Below are positions 41,471 to 51,178 of a DNA stretch of 64,000 nt, in pieces. Source of the stretch: Channallabes apus (taxonomy: Eukaryota > Chordata > Actinopteri > Siluriformes > Clariidae); contig CM060125.1 of NCBI GenBank assembly GCA_030522415.1, positions 27,607,167 through 27,671,166 of the forward strand. The letters are read 5' to 3'. The notes below the pieces were generated by a model. That model was not told the origin of the DNA and ran no database searches. It saw nothing but the letters and a program-made list of their open reading frames with translations. The number at the start of each line of letters is the position of its first letter. The stretch's first letter is position 1. The position numbers were made by a program, and so were the translations under genes.

Positions 41471-41751
41471 GGCAGCGTCAGTTCGGCGGGGGTGGAGGCG
41501 GGTTGTTAAAATCACGTGATTGCAACTCAGCGCAGCTGGCTTGTTTTAATGTGTTCTTGAGAACGAAGCGCCATCTAGTGGTGGCACCAGGTAAATGAAT
41601 AAATAGGGCTTGAATGGGCGTGTTTACTGTGAAATCTTGACACGCCTTTCGGCCAGAAAAAGGAGGGGGGATTACGGCGTGCAAAGGCCATTCACACGCC
41701 ATTCACACTTCAGCCACACTGTCGCGGCTATTTGGTGTGGCTCCCACTGTA

Positions 41752-42006
41752 TTTCATGCATGGTGTCTGGGTCTACTGGACCCACAAGTAAGTGTAGAAG
41801 TTGATGAAGAAAAAAAACAGGTAACAATGAGAAATACTTCTCTTTATGCTACTTTCGTGTGTCTTCCCCAGAACCTTTTTTTATTGTATGTAAAACGACA
41901 CACAAACACTTAGACATGGTTTTCAAAATTTGTACATTTGATTCACAAAAACCTCTCTAATCCTGCCTTGTTTTTACAGCTGATGGAACTCATGAAGGTA
42001 GCATCA
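41752..42006. other. No gene recognised
   Basis: AT-rich; includes a palindromic GGGTCTACTGGACCC at about 41767, which may be the end of another MITE. Confidence 0.35.
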
Positions 42007-42724
42007 GTCAGAAGTCAACAGAAACATTCTGTCTGACAATTCACAGAGAAATGCAATCGAGAGGAACTTTATCATGTGGCAAGACAATCACCAAAAACAC
42101 ACTGCCAACCCTACAAAGGACTTCATCGGGGAAGTGATTTCAAACTGGCCAAGTCAATTGCCAGTTTTTAAACCAACTGAGCACAGTTGGGACTGGACAT
42201 GGACACTGAACCTGAGTGGTCTGTAAACCTTCCAAAACCAGCTCATCAGCAACAAAATAAAGAAGAAAATTTGATATCTAAAAATGGTGAAATCGAATAG
42301 TCTTCTTATTCTAGGAATAAGCTACTGTACCAACAATGATTGCCAACATGATGAGGATGAAATCAGGACAAACCTGATTGGCTATTACAGGCACAGTCTC
42401 TCTACTCTGAGGACATTTTACACATGTACCAATAACAAGGTGTACATTTGCAACACATTGAAATTTTTCAGTCCTTCCTGTGGAGTGTTAAATGTCTACA
42501 CATGGGCTCATCGGTCATTCCTATAAAATGTCTTCTGTGTATAAATGACTTTTTGAGGTTGTTAAGACAAATGACAAAATTTTAGTACTGCTGAAAATAT
42601 TGTTATATCTGTATTTGAACAAGATAACGATTTAAACCATTACAATGTCTTGCCACATGATGAAGTTCCTCTCGATTGCATTCTCTGTGAATTGTCAGAC
42701 AGAATGTTTCTGTTGACTTCTGAC
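42007..42724. repeat. ~80-bp inverted repeat with Tc1 remnant
   Basis: 42007-42086 (GTCAGAAGTCAACAGAAACA... AGAGGAACTTTATCATGTGG) is repeated in inverse orientation at 42646-42724, with about 560 bp between. The arm overlaps transposase coding sequence, so this is not a terminal inverted repeat but an inverted duplication of an internal piece. Confidence 0.8.
42062..42230 (+). pseudogene. Tc1 transposase fragment, catalytic part
   Basis: Reads NFIMWQDNHQKHTANPTKDF (second Asp block), then ISNWPSQLPVFKPTEHSW, a degraded form of the WPSQSPDLNPTEH block with the catalytic Glu. Only about 55 residues survive. Confidence 0.7.
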
Positions 42725-42730
42725 TGTAGG

Positions 42731-42925
42731 GCCAGGGGTAGCTCATTGGTTAAGGCATTGGACTACGGTTCGGAAGATCCCAGGTTCAAACCTCACAAAC
42801 ACAAAAAGTTGCCACTGTTGGGCCCTTGAGCAAGGCCCTTAACTCTCAACTGCTCAGATGTATAATGAGATAAAAATGTAAGTCGCTTTGGATAAAAGCA
42901 TCTGCCAAATGCCTAAAATGTAAAT
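42731..42925 (+). repeat. tRNA-derived SINE with HpaI-type tail
   Basis: The head GGGGTAGCTCATTGGTTAAG (A box) and GGTTCAAACC (B box) are followed by a body TGGGCCCTTGAGCAAGGCCC, then the tail GTCGCTTTGGATAAAAGCAT CTGCCAAATGCC and ATGTAAATATAAC. This tail is shared by several fish SINEs and their partner LINEs (RSg-1/HpaI type). Not coding. Confidence 0.85.
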
Positions 42926-43310
42926 ATAACGGTTTATAAGAAATAAATTAGAGGTTTATTGAGAAATAAATATATATTAATACAATAAATATACAATAAA
43001 TATGTAAGTAGGCAAATATTAACGACATATTGTGTTCGTACTAAGTGAGATGATGTAAACATATCCTGCATACCTTGATTTGATTATATTGTTTTATCTA
43101 CCAGACCCATGAACACTTTGTAACAAAAATGGAAACACCAGACAAGGGTTAGTCTATGGTAATATGCACCACAAAAACTGACCTCAATAGATTTTGAGAA
43201 GCTGTAATCTAGTGCCAATTTAATGTGCCCTGAAGTTTTTATGCTGATCAGATCATGATTAAATACGTTAGTAATTATTAACCGATAAATCACATAAGAT
43301 AGCACCTTAC

Positions 43311-43422
43311 CTTTTTCCGCATTGATGTACTTCACCTCCAATTTCCACGTTTTGTCAGTCTTTGAAACAGTGTGATGAACGGCATCCTTAAGGTGGCTTA
43401 TCCAGGGTGGCATTACAGCCTG
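43311..43422 (-). CDS. Candidate host exon (unrecognised protein)
   Basis: The acceptor TTTTTTTTTTCCCAG is followed by an open 112-bp exon: QAVMPPWISHLKDAVHHTVS, KTDKTWKLEVKYINAEK, then AAAAAG|GTAAGG, a near-consensus donor. Starts in phase 0, matching the end of the candidate exon at 44687-44756. Codon content and both splice sites favour a real exon. Protein family unknown to me. No next exon could be placed; reading through the donor, an AATAAA occurs near 42952 on the minus strand. Confidence 0.45.
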
Positions 43423-43429
43423 CTGGGAA

Positions 43430-44680
43430 AAAAAAAATAAAAAATTTGCATTGGATTCAGTTACAGCTTGAGGTCTTAGCTATATAATATTTTATTTTAT
43501 AAACTTTTTAGCTATATAATATTTTTACTAGATCTTATGCTCGGGTCATTCAAAAGCAAAGAATTAAAGCATACTTCAAGATTTCTCATTCTCTCAGGTT
43601 ACCACCTTAGATGAGACTCGAACGTAAAGCAAAATGGGAAATCTGATATTGTATGTTATTAAAACATCATCATAGCCTAAAATCTCCTGGGTATTGTTTA
43701 CATTGCAGGATGGAAATATACACCCTGAGGAGCAGACCTTTCTCCCTTTCCACACTCTATGCCCTTTCCTGTTGGTACAGCCCAGCTCCTCTCTTACCAT
43801 ACCCAATGTGAAATGCTTCAGGGTCCCAATCTATCCAACATATAATTGTAAAATAAACTATACAGGAATGACGTTTGATTTTTGTTTTTAACAACTCAGC
43901 AAAATAAATGACTCCATGGTTACATGCAGAATTATGCTGGACTCTTCAGTAAACAGGGACAAAATTCAAACGCCAGAATTCATCATTCAAGCTAAATATC
44001 TGACACAGTGCTGGAGGGAAGTGACTCACTATTGCTCCATTTAGTCTCTAATATATAACAAATTCATGTAGAATCTGGATATATAAAAATGACAAGTGTG
44101 TCCAAATACTTATGGACATCTGTCTGTTATCCGTGGAAACCCGCCCCACAGACAGATCACAGCTCAGCTGCAGAGTTTAGAGCAGCGGATTAAAAGGAGG
44201 CATATCACAAGTGTTTAAAGATGATGATTATTATTAATATTAATAATAATAACAGGAATTGGTGATCTGTGCTTGGCCCAGGCTCCTGTCCATCCCTATC
44301 CTCCATTTCAGTGGCTATAAACTTCACCTGTCACTCAGATCCACAACTATTTAGGCTAAGTATAACTATCTAAGTTCTTGGGAAACCTGACATGGCTACT
44401 TATCAACTAGCTATCTGATTAGTTGGTGAAGCTAGTTAAATAAGTAGGTATTACACTAAACATCCACATGACATGCCAGCTACAGGAGCCAATGTAATAT
44501 ATTAGCTTCATTTAATGAACTTCTGAGGCTCACTACTGTGCTACACTGGTTAAGCTGCATGCTAAACAGCTGGCTAGTCAGTCCGCTAGCATAACAATGC
44601 CTTTATTAGCATGATTCATCATAAATATCATCTTAAAACACAAAAAATAAAACCATAAACTCATAACTAATGAAAAAAAA
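43430..44680. other. Possible intron; no other feature
   Basis: AT-rich sequence between two candidate exons. An open frame at 43594-43806 lacks recognisable content. Confidence 0.4.
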
Positions 44681-44686
44681 ACTTAC

Positions 44687-44756
44687 CTTTGTGTGTATTT
44701 GCTCTTCTGTGTGTATATTTGTTCCTACTTCCTGTAGCATTGACAAGCCATTAATG
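44687..44756 (-). CDS. Candidate host exon upstream (unrecognised)
   Basis: The acceptor TCTTGTTTTTGTCCGGACAG is followed by a 70-bp open exon reading INGLSMLQEVGTNIHTEEQI HTK and the donor CACAAAG|GTAAGT. Ends in phase 0, as needed by 43311-43422. An in-frame ATG (MLQEVGTNI) may be the start; an upstream out-of-frame ATG exists. Confidence 0.4.
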
Positions 44757-45097
44757 CTGTCCGGACAAAAACAAGAGGATTTCCCAGAAACAAACAAAAA
44801 AAAATCCGACATGGGTTTCACCACTTTGAAAAAAGTGTAATTTAAAGACTTTTGAATTAATTTTAATTACTTAATACTATATAATGGATTAGGGGAAAAT
44901 CATGACAGGCTAGTTGGCTGCTGACTTTTTATTGTTTAGCATATGGAAACAATTTAATTAGCCTTTTAACAATTTTTGTGTGGTTGTTAATATAGCAGTC
45001 ACTTTTTGCACACCTACATTTTGTTTATATACTCAAAAATCAATATGGGTACCTATTTATGAATGAATAAAAATAAATTGTAGCCATTTGGTCTTAC

Positions 45098-45290
45098 CTC
45101 TTAGTTTAAAGCCATTGCACATGCGCAGATTCCCTAGAATCCATTTAACAAGTAGGCGGTACTGTAATTTGCATGAATTAGACTTGCAGAGTGTGCGTGG
45201 TGGTCTGCCAAGCTCCACCCCTGAAAAGTTCCGGCTCCAGACTACAGGGGGCAGTATGGAAAATCTGTGTGTATAACACGACCAGTCCAG
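45098..45290 (-). promoter_or_regulatory. Candidate promoter / 5' exon of minus-strand gene
   Basis: The minus strand holds an ATGCAAAT octamer (about 45164-45171) and ends with AACTAAGAG|GTAAGACC, a near-consensus donor at 45098. Short ATG frames here are not in phase with exon 44687, so it may be 5' UTR. Position upstream of the two exons suits a promoter; this is inference. Confidence 0.3.
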
Positions 45291-45329
45291 CACATCAATT
45301 ATGGGCCAAAGCTAAAACTTTGTGAGGCA

Positions 45330-45468
45330 TCTATGTACAGCCTCCTCAACATGTTTCAAGGCTTTCCATTATGGGGACGTGGTCCATAACGTGGTCCAAC
45401 GTTTTTGGTCCCCATAGCGTGACTGTAAACAGATCGATGTCCCCATAATGTGATGAATACCAACTCTC
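45330..45468. repeat. GTCCCCATA-rich palindromic piece
   Basis: CATTATGGGGACGTGG and GTCCCCATAATGTG are in inverse orientation at 45368 and 45437, with GTGGTCCAT/CGTGGTCCAA between. MITE-like; family not known. Confidence 0.35.
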
Positions 45469-45474
45469 ACACAC

Positions 45475-45508
<34 letters not shown>
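45469..45508. repeat. (CA)n microsatellite
   Basis: About 19 CA units with one CG interruption. Confidence 0.97.
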
Positions 45509-45511
<3 letters not shown>

Positions 45512-45849
45512 TCCCGTGAGCCCTGGGTAAACATCAAATCACTGTCCGTATGCAAATGAGTCAAGACGTAGCCTAACGTAGTGTCGTGTCTGATTTCAGC
45601 GGTCACAGAGTGGAAAGACTGAAGAAGAAGCTGCAGCGTTTTTTCAGTTACAACAAGCACAGAGACCACGTCTGCTGAGTTTGACAGACTGAAGACAAAT
45701 TTCTGTTGTCTGACAGACCCCTACGTAAAGCCCTGCCCCACATTGTAGTTCACTGATGAATTTGTGAAAGTTTTTCCAAAGGGAAATAGGAGACAGTTGT
45801 TTTAGAGTGAATTGGAGAGAAGAGAGCTGTTCATTTACTTAAAAAAAAA

Positions 45850-45870
45850 AATATATATATATATATACAG

Positions 45871-45931
<61 letters not shown>
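45850..45931. repeat. (TA)n microsatellite
   Basis: Long TA run interrupted by CAGTATGTG at about 45868. Confidence 0.97.
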
Positions 45932-45936
<5 letters not shown>

Positions 45937-46730
45937 CTGTTCTAAAGCCCATCTGTTTTAACTTATCTTTTTTTATTCATAAAATTTAAATTTAAATTTT
46001 ATTTGTCACATACACAGTTATATACAGTACGATATGCAGTGAAATGCTTATACGACCGCCAGTGACCTTAAAAAGAGAATTAAAGCTTATAAGAAATAAA
46101 TATGAATAAAAGAAATACGACAGAAAAATTCAATTTAACTAATGTAAAAATAGAAATAAAAATAGAAGTAAAAATAGAAGTATACTGTACATAAAATAGA
46201 AATAAAAATAGAAATATACTGTACAACAGAACATTTAAAAAAAATAATTAATTTGGTGAAAGAAATATGGTGTACAAATATGCATAAAAAGTGTCTTATT
46301 AAGGTGCCTTATTAAAATGTCTTTGTGCAATGGTCCAGAATGTAAACAAAAACATTATTAAGTTTAGATGTAATAAGTGTAGATGTGCGCGAATGTGTCC
46401 ATTGATGTTGAAAGATTGCATTAGTTCTGCATGGAAGCTCCTTCTCAGTCTCTCTGTGTTGGCCTTCAGGGAGCGGAAGCGCTTTCTTGACCACAACAGA
46501 GAGAACAGTTCAACCTTTCAGTTTTGTAAATATAGCTTAGTCTTCAAGTGGGACACCCAAGTTGGACAGGTCTGAAGGTAGAGGCCTGACAAAGTGCATT
46601 CCACTTCTCCAGGCTTTGGACGCAGCTAACTACACAATTCAGCAAGGATATGTGACCCTTCACATTTCTGACTACCCCCCCATATGGTCTGGTTTAGAAC
46701 CGGCCCTGCTGTGAAGACATTTGTGGCTGA
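45932..46730. repeat. Repeat similar to 38850-39260 with inserted retro-fragment
   Basis: Outer parts match 38850-39260 (ATGATCTGTTCTAAAGCCCA, ACCTTTCAGTTTTGTAAATA, TGGTCTGGTTTAGAAC). The middle (about 45985-46505) is a separate interspersed repeat starting TTTATTTGTCACATACACAG and including CTCTCTGTGTTGGCCTTCAG; I have seen it in fish genomes but cannot name it. No gene. Confidence 0.5.
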
Positions 46731-46732
46731 TT

Positions 46733-47760
46733 CAGCGCACAGATAGGTTCGTGCAGATAAAGGAAGAATGAAGGTTTCTGCAAGACAAATTCATCGGATT
46801 AAGAGAGCAGCTGCTGAAATGCCATTACAAAGCAGCAAACAGGTATTTGAAGCTGCTGGTGCCACTGGAGTCCCGCGAACCTCAAGGTGTAGGATCCTTT
46901 AGAGGCTTGTAGTTGTGCAGAAACCTCCTATTCGGCCACCCCTAACCAATGCTCACAAGCAGAAATGGTTGCAGTGGGCCCAGGCATACATGAAGACTAA
47001 TTTTCAAACAGTCTTGTTTACTGTGTCATACAACCCTGGATGGTCCAGATGAATGGAGTAGTGGATGGTTGGTGGATGGCCTCCATGTCCCAACAAGGCT
47101 GCAATGTCAACAAGGAGGTGCCGGAGTCATGTTTTGGGCCAGAATCATGGGGAGAGAGCTGGCAGATACCTGTAGGGTCCCTGAAGGTATGAAATGACCA
47201 CTGCAAAGTATACTGACTGACCATGGTACAAAATGGAGAACCGTGCCTTCCGAAGCAAATCATCTTCATACACGACAATGCACCATCTCCAGAGGTGGAA
47301 AGAGTAATAAAATTTTGTACTCAAGTACAAGTACTGTTACTTCAGTGAAATTTTACTTAAGTACAAGTAAAGTTACCCTTATAAAAATCTACTCAAGTAA
47401 AAGTAAAAAGTAGCTCATTAAAAAATTTACTCAGAGTAAAAGTTACCGAGTTACTTTTTTATTTTTTTAACAGCGGGGGTGGGATGAGGCATTCTAGCGT
47501 AGTTCAAAAAAGATGAGCAGATATAAATCTCAAACTAGTTGTTTTAACTGAAGGAACACCTTTGCATAATAAAGCTGTTGTCTTTCTTGTGCTTGAAAAT
47601 CAAAGTGGTCACTTAAATATGGTGTTGCGTCCCAGTCTAGGGCCAAACAGCAAAAGAATGGTTCAGGGTTCTATTTAGAATATATATAACTGTATGGAAA
47701 TGGTGGTATATGGCAGAAAGAACTAGATCCAATCATTAACTGATGAAATAATGAGGTTTG

Positions 47761-47798
<38 letters not shown>

Positions 47799-48771
47799 AG
47801 GAGGAGGATCAGATTCAGGATGGATCCAGGCCAAAATAATAAACAAAATGGTATTTATATTAGTAGCTAGATTACCTGCAAAACAAAACAAAAACACAAA
47901 GATACAGGTACCTTCCCGAACTCCCTAAACCAAAAACAGTGAAATTATCTACAAATATATACAAAGACCAACCACACCAAAGGGACAAAGCAATAATCAA
48001 AGTCAATTGGAGGCAAAAAGTCAAAACCAGAATACACAACCAAATATCAAAACGCCAAAATCACAACCTCTTTCATCTTTCCCGCGTCTCTCTCCGGTTT
48101 ATATATGTTCACGCTAGTCGATGACGTCACTCTCAAGGCGGAAGCGACCGTGTGGAAGGTCAGGAAGATGCTGATGTCAGAAAACCCGGAGTGGAGTCTG
48201 GAGCGGCGCGCGACTAGGACATGATACACACACGCGAGCGCAACGAAGCATTTATACAAAGCATAATATTTTTATTATTTTATCATTTTCATTCATTTAT
48301 TTTTTACTCCTTAGCGAATATGATTTAAAATGTAGCGAATTACAATACTTCAAACAAAACGTACTTAAGTAAAAGTAAAATTACTTTAAAAAGTAGAAAT
48401 ACACAAGAAAGGAACTCAATTACAGTAACGTGAGTAAATGTAATTCGTTACTTTCCACCTCTGACCATCTCATGCTGTAAAGAATACTTCTCTGTCATTG
48501 GCTGCTATGGGCATAAAAGATGAGAAACTCATGGTGTGGCCACCATCCTCCCCTGACCTCAAACCCATTGAGAACCTTTGGAAAATCCTCAAAAGATCTA
48601 TGAGGGTGGGAGGCAGTTTGATTCAAAACAGCAGCTCTGGGAGGCTATTCTGACATCCCGCAATGAAATTCAAGGAGAAACTGTCCAAAAACTCACAAGT
48701 TCAATGGATGCAAGAATTGTAAAGGTGATATCAAAGAAGGGGTCCTATGTTAAGATGTAACATGCCCTGTT
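46733..48771 (+). pseudogene. Tc1/mariner transposase, split by hAT MITE
   Basis: Plus-strand frames give MKVSARQIHRIKRAAAEMPL (HTH), TNAHKQKWLQWAQAYMKTNF, IIFIHDNAPS (second Asp), then after the MITE GIKDEKLMVWPPSSPDLKP IENLWKILKR (Glu) and SKKGSYVKM at the C-terminus. The first Asp block is faint (DGPDEWSSG). Several frameshifts and stops. The N-terminal end of this family is seen at 26610-26998. The 3' terminus is near 49085 (TGCGTAATAATTTTGAACGC). Confidence 0.85.
47290..48463. mobile_element. hAT MITE with perfect 8-bp TSD
   Basis: Starts CAGAGGTGGAAAGAGTAATA and ends TCGTTACTTTCCACCTCTG (inverse). Flanked by ACCATCTC on both sides (47282-47289 and 48464-48471). ACTCAAGTA/TACTTAAGTA motifs in both arms. 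Interior noncoding, with a (CA)n at 47765-47799 and a GC-rich stretch at 48060-48240. Splits a Tc1 transposase between the second Asp and the Glu. Confidence 0.95.
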
Positions 48772-49085
48772 AGGATGTTTTTGATTGAAATAGTTTTGAT
48801 TTCAGTAAATATGACCTCCTAATGCTGAAAATTCAACAAAAGCCTATTTTCAGTTCTTTACAACCTATAAAATGTTTTATTTCTGTTGTGCATAATAATT
48901 TGGAACAGTGCGTTTTCAGTTTTTTATTTTTAAAATAAATATAATCATTAGGAGATTTGTTCAATAAAATAAAAATTATACCCTAATAGTTGATGACTAT
49001 AAAATTATACTAACTGTCATTTGCATTTAATAATTATGAAAATCAGAGCAAGATATAATTTGCGTAATAATTTTGAACGCAGTGT
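48772..49085 (+). repeat. 3' untranslated and terminal region of Tc1/mariner element
   Basis: Ends GCGTAATAATTTTGAACGCA, inverse of the terminus at 26615. Another similar motif GCATAATAATTTGGAACAGT lies at 48891, suggesting a second internal or duplicated terminus. Confidence 0.7.
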
Positions 49086-49436
49086 ATTTATATTTTATTT
49101 ATTTTTTTTTGGGGGGGGGGGGTCTTAACAACATGCTCAAAAACCCATAGAAATTGCCATGAGGCCCTCACACAAGATTTTGCATATGTAAGCGAAACCT
49201 GGTACACATTTAGAACTCATTGAGTTGACTTTCACATTGCATGTCGTGGTCTCAACTCAATAGTAAGTTAGTTATTTTGGGTTGTTGCAAAATGTACACA
49301 CAGGAATTTGATGCACTCTTCCTATGGAATTTATACCATTGGCACCAAACCAGGTCATTGAGGATGCCATGGCGCATTTTTTTTTGGGGGGGGGGGGCTT
49401 AAAACAACGTAAAGTGTTAGATCTTTGGTTTTTCCT
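49086..49436. other. No gene; two T/G homopolymer runs
   Basis: Runs of T followed by G occur at about 49102-49121 and 49378-49397 in similar contexts (TTTTGGGGGGGGGG then CTTAA/TCTTAA). Otherwise nothing recognised. Confidence 0.5.
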
Positions 49437-50780
49437 GCCATGTTTCAGGATGCCGAACATCTAACATCCCCCCCGTTTAACCAAGCCGCCGAAACTTTGC
49501 CCTTTTCTGAGAAACTGGCAGCGTGGAAGCTACCAAGCACTTTAGAGAAACTACAGGATTCAGTTCTCACATCACCCTCCGCGTTTCAATATGGCGTGGT
49601 CTCCGCTTCCATGAAACCGGAAAGTGCGCATCTCCTGACAGAAGTTGCTGGGGAATGGGGCCATAGAACATGTTCCCCTATGATGGCTCTATTTCTGGCC
49701 CTAAAGCACTTCCTCCAGCAGTTGAGAGGCTACCATGTCCTAGTGCAGATGGACAACACTAGGGCAGTCTCATATATTATCGCCAGGGCGGACTGTGCTC
49801 GCACGGCTAAACAGCTAGCGCACCAGTTTCCTCTCCCTCAGGGCGATTTACATAGGGAGCAGTTGTACTGTCCAGTCAATCGCTGACACACGTGGATTGG
49901 AAAACCCACTCCGAAGTAGTCAGTCAATCTGGGAGAGATTTCATGTAGTAGAGGTGGACCTCTTTGCCTTGCAAGATCAGTACTCTCAGGATGTACGTAA
50001 CTGCTATTTCAGCCGGCCAAGTCCTGATCGATGGGGTTACTGTGGAAAATACTCTTTTAGTTACCCATTACATCCATGGAGCTAAATGGTTGAGGCCACC
50101 CACTAGAGCCACGGTCCCTTTTGTGGGTTTTATCTATCGTGCTTCAAAGACCCAATTGACACCCGTTTGAAACACTAGAGTCAGTGCCTCAGGTTTTCTG
50201 ACCCTTAAGATGGTTTTTGCTAATGGCCGTTACCTCTCTAAAAGGATTGGAGTACTGCCAGTCTCCCCATCCTGCCTAGACTTTGCCCCTGGGCTAGTCA
50301 GGGCCATTTTGCATCCTCACTGAATTATCTTCCGAAAATTCCAATTTCAACATGCACCCTATCGTTTGAAGCCTTCTGTCTTCCGCCTTTTACAGCTTCG
50401 AAGCAGAAGAAACTTCACTTGCTGTCCAATACGTGCTCTTCAGATTTACGTCCACCGCATCAGCCAGTGGCGTAGGTCAGAGCAGCCTTTAGCCGCCACC
50501 ACACTGGGTGAGAGATTTATTGCCCTCTCCTATGAGGCGCGTGTGTTCACTTCGCCTCTAGGAAGCAGGGCTCATTCAACCAGGGGGATCGCCTCATTTT
50601 GCACCAGCAAGAGGTACTCCCCTGCAGCAACTGTGTGACGTGGAGCGTTGGTCCTCCCCACACACATTTGTTACATTTATAATCTGGATGTTCATGCTAC
50701 TCCGGGCTCACGGGTCCCCGAGTTAGCTGCCCAGGCGTAGTTCTGAGACCTTCTCGGCCTTGTGCGCACACGCTACACAA
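49437..50780 (+). pseudogene. DIRS-type retrotransposon remnant (RNase H and tyrosine recombinase)
   Basis: Frame 49437-49886 contains MMALFLALKHFLQQLRGYHV and LVQMDNTRAVSYI, the RNase H region of DIRS elements, followed by HVVEVDLFALQDQYS (usual VDLFAS). Further on, CCPIRALQIYVHRISQWRRS and FTSPLGSRAHSTRGIASFCT match the tyrosine recombinase, including the HxxR motif (AHSTRG); then VERWSSPHTF. Frameshifts and deletions abound. The 5' part with gag and RT is missing. DIRS elements integrate with a tyrosine recombinase and leave no target duplication. Confidence 0.8.
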
Positions 50781-51104
50781 CCTTGGGGTCTAGGCACTTG
50801 CAGTGTGGCAGGCGTTGGTATTCTCGTTCCCAATGATGAGTGGATTGTAGTCCAACTGTTTTTACCTATGTAGCCCACTTAACGAAAAATCTTTTGACAA
50901 TTCATATTTTTAAAAAGGTCTGCTTGGACCTCAAAATGGGGTTTTAAACGTGATTTAAAATGCAGATTGACCTGCACATCAGCTGGATAACTAGCGAATG
51001 CTTTAGTAATGGGCTCTAAAAGTCAATGGATTATTACAGAACGTCCGAGTTGACGCCCATGCACTGATCAGAAAGCATTAAATTGTTTTAATGAAAATGA
51101 TACA

Positions 51105-51106
<2 letters not shown>

Positions 51107-51174
<68 letters not shown>
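51107..51174. repeat. (GT)n(AT)n microsatellite
   Basis: About 15 GT then 18 AT, directly against the left end of a Tc1 element that inserts at TA. Confidence 0.97.

Positions 51175-51178
<4 letters not shown>

Larger units (their letters stand above)
36836..41749 (-). mobile_element. Candidate 4.9-kb TIR element, TA target
   Basis: Left end CAGTGGGAGCCACGTCAAAC and right end, inverse complement CAGTGGGAGCCACACCAAAT, match at 23 of 26 positions and then diverge. Both ends abut TA (36834-36835, 41750-41751). No transposase was found. Inside are a tandem duplication (37398-38640), a tRNA-Ile-like gene, a 23-bp minisatellite, several microsatellites and two minus-strand exons. The short TIRs and large noncoding interior mean the match could also be two MITE ends of the same family that landed apart. 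Confidence 0.5.

Noticed and set aside
41752..42006. piggyBac-type end from GGGTCTACTGGACCC
   Set aside because: No TTAA target and no partner terminus located.
45590..45720. Acceptor-like CTGATTTCAG followed by open frames in two phases
   Set aside because: Two competing short frames and no second exon; cannot be supported as a gene.
48578..48760. Independent 60-codon ORF
   Set aside because: It is a shifted frame over the C-terminal end of the Tc1 transposase pseudogene at 46733-48771.
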